In this document: positions 8,747 to 17,402 of the stretch, in pieces
Layout of the letters: every line of letters starts with the position of its first letter
Numbering within the stretch: the stretch's first letter is position 1
Origin: Nocardiopsis endophytica
GTDB lineage: Bacteria > Actinomycetota > Actinomycetes > Streptosporangiales > Streptosporangiaceae
DNA length: 49,494 bases
Direction: 5' to 3'
NCBI RefSeq assembly: GCF_027706725.1
Contig: NZ_JAQFWQ010000046.1
Span: forward strand, 1 to 49,494
Notes under the pieces: model-generated
Told to the model about the DNA's origin: nothing
What the model saw: only the letters and a program-made list of their open reading frames with translations
Databases searched by the model: none
Translations under genes and position numbers: made by a program

Positions 8747-9028
8747 TCAGCGTGTCGGGGGCTCGTCCACCTGCGCAGAGATCTCCTCCAGCATGCGGTC
8801 CAGCCGCTCGGAACCACGCACGGGATCCCTTTTGACCGCTTCTGTGACCGTCAAAAGCCTACGAATAACCGGAATCCGGACACCCTCGGGGAGCGCCTCG
8901 GCCCTCCGGTGGGCCTCCCGCAGGCGCCGCGCCAAGTCCAGGTAAAATTCCGCGCCGGGCGGCACGTCCGACCCGTCCGGGCCGCCCGGGGCACCCCCGT
9001 CGGGGCCTACTGTGTCACCGGCAGCCAC
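8747..9028 (-). CDS. Small helical protein downstream of leuD
   Basis: The candidate product has 93 residues from a GTG at 9028, overlapping the leuD stop by 22 bases. A shorter start at the GTG before [13 protein letters not shown] is possible. The C-terminal ~70 residues are strongly helical and charged ([44 protein letters not shown]), with actinomycete-like third-position GC. I do not recognise the family. Its position between leuD and hup, and probable translational coupling to leuD, argue that it is a real gene. No function is proposed. Confidence 0.55.
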   Translation of the reverse strand: MAAGDTVGPDGGAPGGPDGSDVPPGAEFYLDLARRLREAHRRAEALPEGVRIPVIRRLLTVTEAVKRDPVRGSERLDRMLEEISAQVDEPPTR

Positions 9029-9597
9029 GGCGCCCGCCGCTCCTCGAAGGCGGAGATGTCGTCGGTCTCGCGCAGCGTCAGGGCGATGTCGTCGAGGCCC
9101 TCCATCAGCCGCCAGCGGGTGTAGTCGTCCAGCTCGAAGGGGTGCGCCAGACCGGGCGCGCGCACCTCGCGCTCCACCAGGTCCACGGTGACCTCCGTGG
9201 CGGGGTCGGCCTCGACCATCTCCCACAGCCGCTCGATCACCTCCTGCGGCAGCACCACCGTCAGCAGCCCGCCCTTGAGCGAGTTGCCGCGGAAGATGTC
9301 GGCGAAGCGGGGCGAGAGCACCGCCTTGAAGCCGTAGTCCTGCAGCGCCCACACCGCGTGCTCGCGGGAGGAGCCGGTGCCGAAGTCGGGCCCGGCGATG
9401 AGCACGTCGGCGCCCGCGTACTCCTCCTTGTTCAGCACGAAGTCCGGGTCGCTCGCGCGCCACGCCGAGAACAGGCCGTCCTCGAAGCCGGTGCGGGAGA
9501 CCCGCTTGAGGTACACGGCCGGGATGATCTGGTCGGTGTCCACGTTGCTCGCGCGCAGGGGGGCGCCCCTGCCGGTGTGGACGGTGAACTTCTCCAT
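9007..9597 (-). CDS. leuD: 3-isopropylmalate dehydratase small subunit
   Basis: LeuD forms the swivelling substrate-recognition subunit of isopropylmalate isomerase in leucine biosynthesis. The 196-residue protein has the typical order: [22 protein letters not shown] near the N-terminus, the [17 protein letters not shown] motif that binds the substrate gamma-carboxylate, and [17 protein letters not shown]. It follows leuC by 48 bases on the same strand, so the two subunits form an operon. The ATG at 9597 is the natural family start. Confidence 0.97.
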   Translation of the reverse strand: MEKFTVHTGRGAPLRASNVDTDQIIPAVYLKRVSRTGFEDGLFSAWRASDPDFVLNKEEYAGADVLIAGPDFGTGSSREHAVWALQDYGFKAVLSPRFADIFRGNSLKGGLLTVVLPQEVIERLWEMVEADPATEVTVDLVEREVRAPGLAHPFELDDYTRWRLMEGLDDIALTLRETDDISAFEERRAPWLPVTQ

Positions 9598-9645
9598 GCT
9601 CTGAGCCTTTCGGTTCCGTCGTCGCCGTCGTCGGTGGGGCCCGGC

Positions 9646-11043
9646 CTACAGGTCCGCGGGCGAGGACAGGGTGCCGCGCACCGCGGTGGCGGCGGCCACC
9701 AGCGGCGAGACCAGGTGGGTGCGGCCGCCCTTGCCCTGGCGGCCCTCGAAGTTGCGGTTGGAGGTGGAGGCGCTGCGCTCGCCCGGCTTGAGCTGGTCGG
9801 GGTTCATGCCCAGGCACATGGAGCACCCGGCCTCGCGCCACTCGGCCCCGGCGGCGGTGAACACCTCGCCCAGCCCCTCGGCGTTGGCCTGCTCCTTGAC
9901 CCGCATGGAGCCGGGGACCACCATCATCCGCACCCCGTCGGCGACCTTGCGGCCCCGGATGATCTCGGCGGCGGCGCGCAGGTCCTCGATCCGGCCGTTG
10001 GTGCACGAGCCCAGGAACACGGTGTCCACCGCGATGTCGCGCATCGGGGTGCCCGGCTCCAGGTCCATGTAGGCCAGGGCCTTCTCGGCGGAGGCGCGCG
10101 CGCTCGGGTCGTCGAAGTCCGACGGCGAGGGCACGGCCGCGTCCAGCGGCACGCCCTGCCCGGGGTTGGTGCCCCAGGTGACGAACGGCGAGATGTCCTC
10201 GGCGCGCAGCACCACCTCGTGGTCGAACTCGGCGTCCTCGTCGCTGCGCAGGCCCTCCCAGTGCGCGACGGCGGCGTCCCAGTCCGCGCCCTGCGGGGCG
10301 TGCGGGCGGCCCTTGATGTAGTCGAAGGTGGTCTCGTCGGGGGCGATCATGCCCGCGCGCGCTCCGGCCTCGATGGACATGTTGCACACGGTCATCCGGG
10401 CCTCCATCGACAGCGACCGGATGGCCTCGCCCCGGTACTCGATGACGTAGCCCTGCCCGCCGCCGGTGCCGATCTCGGCGATGACCGCGAGGATGATGTC
10501 CTTGGCGGTCACCCCCGGCCGCAGCCGCCCCTCCACCGTGACCGCCATGGTCTTGAAGGGCGCCATCGGCAGCGTCTGGGTGGCCAGCACGTGCTCGACC
10601 TGGCTGGTGCCGATGCCGAAGGCCAGCGCGCCGAAGGCACCGTGGGTGCTGGTGTGGCTGTCGCCGCAGACGATGGTCATGCCCGGCTGGGTCAGGCCCA
10701 TCTGCGGACCCACCACGTGGACGATGCCCTGGTCGATGTCGCCCATGGGGAACAGCCGCACGCCGAACTCCGAGGCGTTCTTGCGCAGCGTCTCGATCTG
10801 GGTGCGCGAGACCTTGTCGGCGATGGGGCCGAACACGTTCTCGGTGGGGACGTTGTGGTCCTCGGTGGCGACAGTGAGGTCGGGGCGGCGCACGCTCCGG
10901 CCGGCCAGGCGCAGGCCCTCGAACGCCTGGGGGCTGGTGACCTCGTGGACCAGGTGCAGGTCGATGTAGAGCAGGTCGGGCTCGCCCTCGGCACGCCGGA
11001 CGACGTGCTCCTCCCAGACCTTCTCGGCCATCGTGCGGGCCAT
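9646..11043 (-). CDS. leuC: 3-isopropylmalate dehydratase large subunit
   Basis: LeuC is the [4Fe-4S] aconitase-type subunit that isomerises 2- to 3-isopropylmalate. The 465-residue product shows [41 protein letters not shown] and [10 protein letters not shown], which carry the three cluster-ligand cysteines. Start: ATG at 11043 with GAGGAGG seven bases upstream; a longer in-frame extension to 11118 would run into the regulatory region. A divergently transcribed NdgR-type regulator follows, the standard actinomycete arrangement. Confidence 0.98.
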   Translation of the reverse strand: MARTMAEKVWEEHVVRRAEGEPDLLYIDLHLVHEVTSPQAFEGLRLAGRSVRRPDLTVATEDHNVPTENVFGPIADKVSRTQIETLRKNASEFGVRLFPMGDIDQGIVHVVGPQMGLTQPGMTIVCGDSHTSTHGAFGALAFGIGTSQVEHVLATQTLPMAPFKTMAVTVEGRLRPGVTAKDIILAVIAEIGTGGGQGYVIEYRGEAIRSLSMEARMTVCNMSIEAGARAGMIAPDETTFDYIKGRPHAPQGADWDAAVAHWEGLRSDEDAEFDHEVVLRAEDISPFVTWGTNPGQGVPLDAAVPSPSDFDDPSARASAEKALAYMDLEPGTPMRDIAVDTVFLGSCTNGRIEDLRAAAEIIRGRKVADGVRMMVVPGSMRVKEQANAEGLGEVFTAAGAEWREAGCSMCLGMNPDQLKPGERSASTSNRNFEGRQGKGGRTHLVSPLVAAATAVRGTLSSPADL

Positions 11044-11109
11044 GGCGACGCCTCCTCGCGTCTCGGCGGTGCGGGTCGGTGATCGGCGGCCGGACACCCG
11101 TCCCGCGCG

Positions 11110-11141
11110 GATTTGCATTCCACATATCGAGACGGCAATAT
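11110..11141. promoter_or_regulatory. AT-rich divergent control region with imperfect dyad (leuC / ndgR-like)
   Basis: The 104-bp gap between leuC and the divergent IclR gene contains the only AT-rich stretch nearby. An imperfect dyad, ATATCGAGACGGCAATAT, lies at 11124-11141. NdgR-type proteins are known to bind the leuCD promoter region in Streptomyces. That this dyad is the operator is inference. Confidence 0.5.
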
Positions 11142-11147
11142 CAAGCC

Positions 11148-11879
11148 ATGGACAACTCTAGCCCATCGAGCGGCGTCGGCGTCCTGGACAAGACGATGTC
11201 CGTGCTCGACGCCCTGGAATCGGGGCCCGCGTCGCTGGCCCAGCTCGTCCGCATCACCGGCCTGGCCCGGCCCACCGCCCACCGGCTGGCGGTCGCGCTG
11301 GAGCGGCACCGCATGGTCTCCCGCGACAGCCAGGGGCGCTTCGTGCTGGGCCCGCGCCTGGGAGAGCTGTCCATCGCCACCGGAGAGGACCGGCTGCTCG
11401 CGGTCTCCACCCCGGTCCTGGCCCAGCTGCGCGACCTGACCGGGGAGAGCGCCCAGCTCTACCGCCGCCAGGGCGACGTGCGGGTGTGCGTGGCCGCCGC
11501 CGAGCGCACCAGCGGCCTGCGCGACACCGTGCCGGTCGGCAGCGAGCTGCCCATGAACGCCGGTTCGGCCGCCCAGATCCTGCTGGCCTGGGAGGACGCC
11601 GACCGCATCCGCCGCAGCCTGCGCGGGGCGCACTTCACCGCGCAGAGCCTGACCCAGGTGCGCCGCCGCCGCTGGGCCCAGAGCGTGGGCGAGCGCGAGC
11701 AGGGCGTGGCGTCGGTGTCGGCCCCCATCCACGGACCCGGTGGCCGCGTGATCGCCGCGGTGTCGGTGTCGGGCCCCATCGAGCGCCTGACCCGCTCCCC
11801 CGGCCGCCTGCACGCCCCGGCCGTGACCGCCGCGGCGGAGAAGATCACCGAGGCCCTGCACCACACCGAGGGGATGTAG
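11148..11879 (+). CDS. ndgR: IclR-family regulator, NdgR/AreB type
   Basis: This 243-residue protein has an N-terminal winged helix-turn-helix (about residues 15-60: [38 protein letters not shown]) and a C-terminal IclR effector domain ([25 protein letters not shown]..., [23 protein letters not shown]). NdgR proteins control leucine and other amino acid genes in actinomycetes. The divergent position next to leuCD is the classic location and underlies the assignment. Start: ATG at 11148; the extended frame upstream runs through the control region. Confidence 0.88.
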   Translation: MDNSSPSSGVGVLDKTMSVLDALESGPASLAQLVRITGLARPTAHRLAVALERHRMVSRDSQGRFVLGPRLGELSIATGEDRLLAVSTPVLAQLRDLTGESAQLYRRQGDVRVCVAAAERTSGLRDTVPVGSELPMNAGSAAQILLAWEDADRIRRSLRGAHFTAQSLTQVRRRRWAQSVGEREQGVASVSAPIHGPGGRVIAAVSVSGPIERLTRSPGRLHAPAVTAAAEKITEALHHTEGM

Positions 11880-11986
11880 GGGGCACCGCCCGGGGCCGGG
11901 CGCCTGGGATTCGGTGAAACGCCGGACTAACCTGGAGGCGGATCGCTAGACTCCCGGCCGACGGGTCGATATAGGAGGTCAGGCCG

Positions 11987-12580
11987 ATGGCCGCACCACT
12001 CCCGGAGACGCCGTTCCCGGACATGCCCTTCCGGGAGGCTCCGCGCGACCTGAACGAGGTCGCCGATCACCTGGAGCCGCCCGAGGGTTACCGGGTCGAG
12101 ATCATCGACGGGAGCCTGATCTTGTCCCCCACCCCGGTCTCCGCACACGCGGCCGTCGCGACGGACCTGACCCTCGCCATGGCGCCCGTGCTTCCAAGCG
12201 ACAGCAAGCTGCTGCAGAACGTGACGCTGATGATCATGCCCAGCGGTGAGCGGTACGTCCCGGACCTGGTGCTTCTCCCCAAGCCCCTCGTCAAGAAGGA
12301 CCAGTGGAGGTTCCCCTCTTATGAGGCCCTCCTGAGCGTCGAGATCACCTCGCCCGGAAACGCCGAGACCGACCGGGTCAAGAAGACCCGCGGCTACGCA
12401 CGGGGCGAGGTCCCCGCCTACCTCCTGGTCGACATGGAAGCCGAGAGGCTGACGCTCTTCCTGGAGCCCGAAGGCGGCGTCTACCGCAAGCAGGTCTCCG
12501 ACTCCGAGGGCCTGCTCCGCCTCCCCGAGCCGTTCACCGGACCGATCGGCACTTCCGACCTCTTCGCCTTCGGGGAGTGA
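11987..12580 (+). CDS. Uma2 family (DUF820) putative nuclease-fold protein
   Basis: The 197-residue protein has the DUF820/Uma2 restriction-endonuclease-like core: YRVEIIDGSLILSP, then YVPDLVLLP, LLSVEITSPGNAETDRVKKTRGYARGEVPAYLLVD. The spaced Asp, Glu and Lys fit a PD-(D/E)XK-type active site. These proteins are highly multicopy in actinomycetes and their role is unsettled, so no activity is claimed. AGGAGG lies seven bases upstream of the ATG at 11987. It is monocistronic, with a convergent neighbour nine bases after its stop. Confidence 0.88.
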   Translation: MAAPLPETPFPDMPFREAPRDLNEVADHLEPPEGYRVEIIDGSLILSPTPVSAHAAVATDLTLAMAPVLPSDSKLLQNVTLMIMPSGERYVPDLVLLPKPLVKKDQWRFPSYEALLSVEITSPGNAETDRVKKTRGYARGEVPAYLLVDMEAERLTLFLEPEGGVYRKQVSDSEGLLRLPEPFTGPIGTSDLFAFGE

Positions 12581-12589
12581 TGGGCCGCC

Positions 12590-13741
12590 TCACTCCCCCA
12601 GCGGGATCCTGATGATCCGGTCGTCGTCGGCGGCCGGGTCGCCCCGGCCGTCGCGGTTGCTGGTGGCGATCCACACCGCCTTGCCGCCCGGTTCGGCCGC
12701 CACGTCGCGGATGCGGCCGAACTCCCCGGTGAACAGCGCCTCCGGCTCCTCCACCGGGTCCTCCGGGTCGCCGGTCAGGGGGAGGCGCCACAGGCGCTCG
12801 CCGCGCAGGGCCGCCACCCACAGCGAGCCCGCGGCCACCGCCGCCCCGCTCGGGGAGGCCTCCGGGGGCCGCCACACCACCAGCGGGTCCACGCGGCCCT
12901 CGCCGCCGCCCTCGCCCTCCGCCTCAGGCCAGCCGTGGTCGCCGCCGGGCCGCACCGCGTTCACCTCGTCCCAGGTGTCCTGGCCGAACTCGGTGGCCAG
13001 CAGCACGTTGCCGTGCCAGGCCAGCCCCTGCACGTTGCGGTGGCCGTAGCTGTAGACGAGGTTGTCGAACGGGTTGTCCGGCGCCGGTTCGCCGTCGGTG
13101 GTCATCCGCAGGATCTTCCCCGCGAGCGAGTCGGTGTCCTGGGCCGCGTCCCCCTGCCCGGCGTCGCCCGTGCCCGCGTACAGCAGGCCGTCCGGCCCGA
13201 ACTCGATCCGGCCCCCGTTGTGGAAGCGCGCCTTGGGGATGCCGTCGGCGACCACCTCCTGCTCGCCCAGCCCGTCCTCGGGGGTGTAGGGCATGCGCAC
13301 GATCCGGTTCTCGGTGTCGGCCGTGTAGTAGGCGTACACGTCCCCGCCCCCGTCGCCGGACCCGGGCTCCACCGCCAGGCCCAGCAGCCCGCCCTCGCCG
13401 CCGGCACTGACCCCCTCGACGGTGCCGACCTCCTCGGGCGCGGTGCCGGCGTCCGCATCGACGCGCAGCACCCGGCCCGACTCGCGCTCGCCGACCAGGG
13501 CCGACCCGTCCGGCAGGAACTCCATCTCCCAGGGAACGTCCAGCCCGGTGGCCACGGTCTCCGGCTCGCCGGGCGGCAGCAGGCGCTCCTGCTCCCCGGC
13601 GGCGTCCTCGCCGGAGCCCGACGCCTCGCCGGGGCCGTCCGCCTCCTGGGGGTCACCGCCCCCGCCCGCGCAGGCCGGGGCCGAGAGGAGGAGGACGGCG
13701 AGGGCCGCAGCGGCCCGCGGCGCCCGCGGTCGCGTTCGCAT
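12590..13741 (-). CDS. PQQ-dependent sugar dehydrogenase-like lipoprotein
   Basis: This 383-residue exported protein belongs to the soluble glucose dehydrogenase/sorbosone dehydrogenase beta-propeller family. It has an Arg-rich N-terminus, a hydrophobic stretch and a possible lipobox ending in Cys (SAPACAGGGG), followed by a Gly/Glu-rich linker. Propeller motifs are DVPWEMEFLPDGSALVGERESGRV, GGEGGLLGLAVEP, RFHNGGRIEFGPDGLLYAGTGDAG, YSYGHRNVQGLAW and GDHGWPEAEG. Whether it binds PQQ cannot be told; many actinobacterial members have unknown substrates. ATG at 13741 is chosen; a TTG six codons upstream is possible. Confidence 0.85.
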   Translation of the reverse strand: MRTRPRAPRAAAALAVLLLSAPACAGGGGDPQEADGPGEASGSGEDAAGEQERLLPPGEPETVATGLDVPWEMEFLPDGSALVGERESGRVLRVDADAGTAPEEVGTVEGVSAGGEGGLLGLAVEPGSGDGGGDVYAYYTADTENRIVRMPYTPEDGLGEQEVVADGIPKARFHNGGRIEFGPDGLLYAGTGDAGQGDAAQDTDSLAGKILRMTTDGEPAPDNPFDNLVYSYGHRNVQGLAWHGNVLLATEFGQDTWDEVNAVRPGGDHGWPEAEGEGGGEGRVDPLVVWRPPEASPSGAAVAAGSLWVAALRGERLWRLPLTGDPEDPVEEPEALFTGEFGRIRDVAAEPGGKAVWIATSNRDGRGDPAADDDRIIRIPLGE

Positions 13742-13823
13742 GTCCCCATTCCTGCCCAAGGCGCGCGGAACGGAATCGCCCCCGCCCCTCGCCGCTTATC
13801 GACACCTTGTCTAACATGACGCC

Positions 13824-14774
13824 ATGTCTCGCACCGATGTGACCGGCACCACTTCCGTGCGCTTCTCCGTCACCACCGGGGACGGGCTCGTGCTCGCGGC
13901 GCGCTCCTACGGCGACCCCGGCGCGCCCACCGTGCTGTGCGTCCACGGCTACCCCGACGACTCCTTGGTCTGGGAGGGCGTCGTCACCGACCTCGCGGCC
14001 GACCACCGCGTCGTCGTCTACGACGTCCGCGGCGCCGGCGCCTCTCCCGCGCCGCGTGAGCGGTCCGGGTACGCCCTGGACCGCCTCGCCGACGACATGG
14101 CCCGCGTCGCCGCCGCCGCGAGCCCCGACCGCCCCGTGCACCTGCTCGCCCACGACTGGGGCTCCCTCGCCGCCTGGCACACCGTCACCGAGGAGCGCCA
14201 CGCGCGCCTGTTCGCGTCCTACACCTCCGTCTCGGGGCCCTGCCTGGACCATGCGGCGCACTGGCTGCGCTCCCGACTGCGCCCGAGCCCGCGCGCGCTG
14301 GCGGAGGTGGCCGACGAGGCGCTGCGCTCGGCCTACATCGGCTTCTTCCACCTTCCCTGGGTGCCCGAGTTCGCCTGGCTCACCGGGATCGGCGGCGCCG
14401 CCGTGCGCGCGCTGGAGCGCGTCGGCCCGCCGAAGGGCCGCCCGCCCCGGGACAAGCGCTCCCTGCGCAACCACCTGAACGGGCTGGAGCTGTACCGGGT
14501 GAACATGCGCGACCGGCTGCTGCGCCCGCAGCCGCGGCGCACCGCCGTGCCCGTCCAGGTGCTCGCCCCCACGCACGAGCTGTTCATGGTCGAGAGCCTC
14601 CAGGCCTCCGCCGCCCAGTGGTGCGAGGACTTCCGGCTCCGCCGCGTCGCGGGAGGGCACTGGGTCCCGCGCACCCGGCCCGGGGCCGTCGCCGGGCGGG
14701 TGCGCGAGATGGTCGCCGATGTCGAGAAGGGACGGCCTAGGAGCGCCGCCGCGGCGGGTGCAGGTGCGTGGTGA
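13824..14774 (+). CDS. Alpha/beta hydrolase, epoxide hydrolase-like
   Basis: The 316-residue protein starts with the strand-turn VLCVHGYPDDSLVWEGV (oxyanion-hole HGYP) and the DVRGAGAS block. The nucleophile elbow reads LAHDWGSLAAWH, so the nucleophile is Asp rather than Ser, as in epoxide hydrolases and haloalkane dehalogenases. A cap region (about 150-230) follows, and a late GGHWVPRTRP supplies the catalytic His. The substrate is unknown. Its last 38 bases overlap the convergent AhpD-like gene, giving a low-complexity Ala/Gly tail. Confidence 0.85.
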   Translation: MSRTDVTGTTSVRFSVTTGDGLVLAARSYGDPGAPTVLCVHGYPDDSLVWEGVVTDLAADHRVVVYDVRGAGASPAPRERSGYALDRLADDMARVAAAASPDRPVHLLAHDWGSLAAWHTVTEERHARLFASYTSVSGPCLDHAAHWLRSRLRPSPRALAEVADEALRSAYIGFFHLPWVPEFAWLTGIGGAAVRALERVGPPKGRPPRDKRSLRNHLNGLELYRVNMRDRLLRPQPRRTAVPVQVLAPTHELFMVESLQASAAQWCEDFRLRRVAGGHWVPRTRPGAVAGRVREMVADVEKGRPRSAAAAGAGAW

Positions 14775-15183
14775 TGGCGACCCGGTTGAGCAGGTTCATG
14801 TGCGCGGCGGCCAGGATCAGCGCCGCGGTCTCCCGCTCGTCGAAGTGCTCGGCGGCACCGGCGTAGGCCTCGTCGCTCACCCCGTGCTCACCCAGGCGGG
14901 TGACCTGGTCGACCAGCTCCAGCGCCGCCTGCTCGGCCTCGGTGAAGTGCGCGGGCGCCTCGCGCCAGGCGGCCAGCAGGAACAGCCGCTGCCGCGACTC
15001 GCCCAGGTCCAGGGCGTCGGTGGTGTGCTTGTCGATGCAGAACGCGCACCCGTTGATGTAGGACACGCGCAGCTTCACCAGCTCGGCCAGGGTGTCCCCG
15101 AGGATCTTCTGCAGCTCGGGGCCGGCCTCCAGGATCTTGCCGTAGATCTCGGGGATCTGGTCCCGGACGGTGACGCGCTTCAT
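14737..15183 (-). CDS. Carboxymuconolactone decarboxylase (AhpD-like) family protein
   Basis: This is a 148-residue all-helical protein with the family's redox motif, YINGCAFCIDKHTTDAL (CxxC plus conserved His), in the second quarter. Such AhpD-like proteins usually act as peroxidase-linked disulfide reductases, and many have no assigned substrate. Start ATG at 15183 with AAAGGCAGG upstream. It is transcribed toward the convergent hydrolase and overlaps its 3' end. Confidence 0.88.
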   Translation of the reverse strand: MKRVTVRDQIPEIYGKILEAGPELQKILGDTLAELVKLRVSYINGCAFCIDKHTTDALDLGESRQRLFLLAAWREAPAHFTEAEQAALELVDQVTRLGEHGVSDEAYAGAAEHFDERETAALILAAAHMNLLNRVAITTHLHPPRRRS

Positions 15184-15311
15184 GGGTCGCCTGCCTTTCG
15201 TCGTCGATCGCGGACGCGGTTCGTCGACAGGGGGACACGGCGGCCCGCCGGGCCGTGACGGGCCGGCGGGGTGATCCACGGCACAGTCCGCCGTGCGGTG
15301 CCCGGCATACG

Positions 15312-15342
15312 AAAAAGCCCGGACTCGCGATGAGTCCGGGCT
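15312..15342 (-). terminator. Rho-independent terminator after tRNA-Glu copy 2
   Basis: On the minus strand AGCCCGGACT pairs perfectly with AGTCCGGGCT across a seven-base loop and is followed by TTTTT. This is a strong intrinsic terminator directly downstream of the tRNA. Confidence 0.9.
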
Positions 15343-15350
15343 CCTCCTGG

Positions 15351-15423
15351 TACCCCCGAGCGGATTCGAACCGCCGTTACCGCCTTGAGAGGGCGGCGTC
15401 CTAGGCCACTAGACGACGGGGGC
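15351..15423 (-). tRNA. tRNA-Glu (CTC), copy 2
   Basis: The 73-nt gene folds as a standard cloverleaf: acceptor stem GCCCCCG/CGGGGGT with discriminator A, anticodon stem CCGCC/GGCGG with loop CTCTCAA (anticodon CTC), and a GGTTCGAATCC T-loop. CCA is not encoded. It is identical to the copy at 15523-15595. Confidence 0.96.
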
Positions 15424-15483
15424 CTATTCGTGCCTCATCCTATCGGACCCCTGTGGGCCCGGCCGGATCCGGCCTGCTCCAGT

Positions 15484-15510
15484 AAAAAGGCTCCCATCGG
15501 GTGGGAGCCT
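15484..15510 (-). terminator. Rho-independent terminator after tRNA-Glu copy 1
   Basis: On the minus strand AGGCTCCCA pairs perfectly with TGGGAGCCT across a five-base loop, followed by a T-run. It separates the two tRNA-Glu genes, so each can be an independent unit. Confidence 0.9.
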
Positions 15511-15522
15511 CTCCCTGCTGCG

Positions 15523-15595
15523 TACCCCCGAGCGGATTCGAACCGCCGTTACCGCCTTGAGAGGGCGGCGTCCTAGGCCACTAGACGACGGGGGC
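15523..15595 (-). tRNA. tRNA-Glu (CTC), copy 1
   Basis: This 73-nt cloverleaf has anticodon CTC and is identical to the downstream copy. It lies between tRNA-Gln and the second tRNA-Glu, 262 bases downstream of gltX, whose product charges it. Confidence 0.96.
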
Positions 15596-15647
15596 CCAAG
15601 AGAACCGTTCTACCGGTCCCGCGACCTCCCTGCCGGGAGGCCGTTGG

Positions 15648-15719
15648 CTGGGGTACCAGGACTCGAACCTAGACTAACTGAACCAGAATCAGTCGTGCTG
15701 CCGATTACACCATACCCCA
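15648..15719 (-). tRNA. tRNA-Gln (CTG)
   Basis: This 72-nt cloverleaf has acceptor TGGGGTA/TACCCCA, anticodon stem ACTGA/TCAGT with loop TTCTGGT (anticodon CTG), and T-loop GGTTCGAGTCC. In actinomycetes without glutaminyl-tRNA synthetase it is first mischarged with Glu by GltX and then amidated, which fits the adjacent gltX. Confidence 0.95.
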
Positions 15720-15856
15720 GTGCTTTTCCCCGGGGGCCTTCCCTTTCGGGCCTGTCCCCCGCGGCGACGTGCTCAACTTTAGCGGACTTCCGGAGTACTC
15801 GCGAACCGGATTCCGGGGGCGGCCGGTGTGCACCCGGCCACCCCGGTCCGGCGGTC

Positions 15857-17317
15857 CTACCCCGCCGACGCGTCGGCCTGCTCCCGCTCCTGCTCGGCGC
15901 GCACACGCTCCAGCGCGGCCTTGAGGCGCGCGCGCACGCGGTCGCGGCCGAGCAGCTCCAGGGACTCGAACAGCGGCAGCCCCACGGTCCTCCCGGTCAC
16001 GGCCACGCGCACCGGCGCCTGCGCCTTGCCGAGCTTGAGGCCCTGGGCCTGGCCGACCTCCTCCAGGGCGGTCTTGAGGGCCTCGGCCTCCCAGACCTGC
16101 CCGGGGTCGCTGAAGCGCTCCAGGGCGGCCGACAGCATCTCCTCGCCCACGCCGGGCTTCATCGCCTTGTTCCAGGACTTCTCGTCGAAGACGGGCTCGT
16201 CCAGGAACAGGAAGTCGACGTTGGGAACGATCTCGCTGAGCACCGCGATGCGGCTCTGGGCCAGCGGCGCGACGGCGCGGAACGCCTTCTCGTCGAAGGC
16301 GTCCGCGGGCCAGGGGGTCCTGTCGGGGGCCAGGTAGGGGCGGCACCGCTCGACGAACTCGTCGGCGTCCAGGGCGCGGATGTACTCGCCGTTGAAGGCG
16401 CGCAGCTTCTTCTCGTCGAAGAAGGCGCTGGAGCTGTTCACGTCGGAGATGTCGAACAGCGGCTGCATCTGCTCCCAGGGCATGATCTCCCGGTCCTCGC
16501 CCGGGGCCCAGCCCAGCAGCATCAGGTAGTTGACCATCGCCTCGGGCAGGTAGCCCTCGTCCTGGTAGGACTCCAGGGCGACCTTGTCGCGGCGCTTGGA
16601 CAGCTTCTGCCGCTTCTCGTTGACGATGACCGGCAGGTGCGCCCAGACCGGCGGGGTGTGGCCCAGCGCCTCCCAGAGCAGCTGCTGCTTGGGGGTGTTG
16701 GACAGGTGCTCCTCGCCGCGGATCACCTCGTTGACGCCCATCTCGACGTCGTCGACCACGTTGGCCAGCACGAACAGCGGGGAGCCGTCGGCGCGCGCGA
16801 TGACGAAGTCCTCGATGTTGTCGTGGTCGAACTCCACGCGGCCGCGGATCTTGTCGTCGACCACGGTCGGCCCGCCGCCGGGGACGCGGAAGCGCAGGGC
16901 GCGCCCGGCGCCCGGCTCCAGGCCGCGGTCGCGGCAGAAGCCGTCGTAGCCCAGGTGGGGGTTGCCGCGGCGCTCCTGCACCTGCTCGCGGGTGCAGTCG
17001 CAGTAGTAGGCCTTGCCGCCGGAGTAGAGGCGCTCGGCGGTCTCCTTGTGCTTGTCGGCGTAGGCCGACTGGAAGTAGGGCCCCTCGAAGTGGGGGTCCG
17101 CCTCGGAGATGCCGAGCCAGGCCAGGGCGCTGATGATGCCCTCGGTCCACTCGGGCTTGTTGCGGGCGGCGTCGGTGTCCTCGATGCGGAGCACGAACCG
17201 GCCCTCGGGCGTCTGCTGGGCCAGCGCCCAGTTGAACAGTGCGGAACGGGCGCCGCCGACGTGGAACATGCCCGTCGGGGACGGCGCGAAGCGAACGCGA
17301 ATCGAAGTCTCACTCAC
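15857..17317 (-). CDS. gltX: Glutamyl-tRNA synthetase
   Basis: This class I aminoacyl-tRNA synthetase attaches glutamate to tRNA-Glu. The 486-residue protein begins [24 protein letters not shown], with the HIGH-equivalent motif HVGG. The KMSKS-equivalent is [26 protein letters not shown] region resembles a zinc-binding insertion. GTG at 17317 is preferred because homologues start just before [10 protein letters not shown]. It heads a minus-strand run into tRNA-Gln and two tRNA-Glu genes. Its product also supplies the glutamyl-tRNA used by the LanB-type protein of the thiopeptide cluster at 41671-44331. Confidence 0.97.
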   Translation of the reverse strand: MSETSIRVRFAPSPTGMFHVGGARSALFNWALAQQTPEGRFVLRIEDTDAARNKPEWTEGIISALAWLGISEADPHFEGPYFQSAYADKHKETAERLYSGGKAYYCDCTREQVQERRGNPHLGYDGFCRDRGLEPGAGRALRFRVPGGGPTVVDDKIRGRVEFDHDNIEDFVIARADGSPLFVLANVVDDVEMGVNEVIRGEEHLSNTPKQQLLWEALGHTPPVWAHLPVIVNEKRQKLSKRRDKVALESYQDEGYLPEAMVNYLMLLGWAPGEDREIMPWEQMQPLFDISDVNSSSAFFDEKKLRAFNGEYIRALDADEFVERCRPYLAPDRTPWPADAFDEKAFRAVAPLAQSRIAVLSEIVPNVDFLFLDEPVFDEKSWNKAMKPGVGEEMLSAALERFSDPGQVWEAEALKTALEEVGQAQGLKLGKAQAPVRVAVTGRTVGLPLFESLELLGRDRVRARLKAALERVRAEQEREQADASAG

Positions 17318-17402
17318 CCGCCCAAGCCTATCGGCGCAGGATGCGGCCCCAGGGCGGCGAAGCGGCACCGCCCCGGGGCCCACGGCTGCGCGCGGGCGCG
17401 CC

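Noticed and set aside
15351-15595. tRNA-Glu duplicates as integration attachment sites
   Set aside because: Both are full-length identical tRNA genes with their own terminators, and no integrase or phage gene is nearby.
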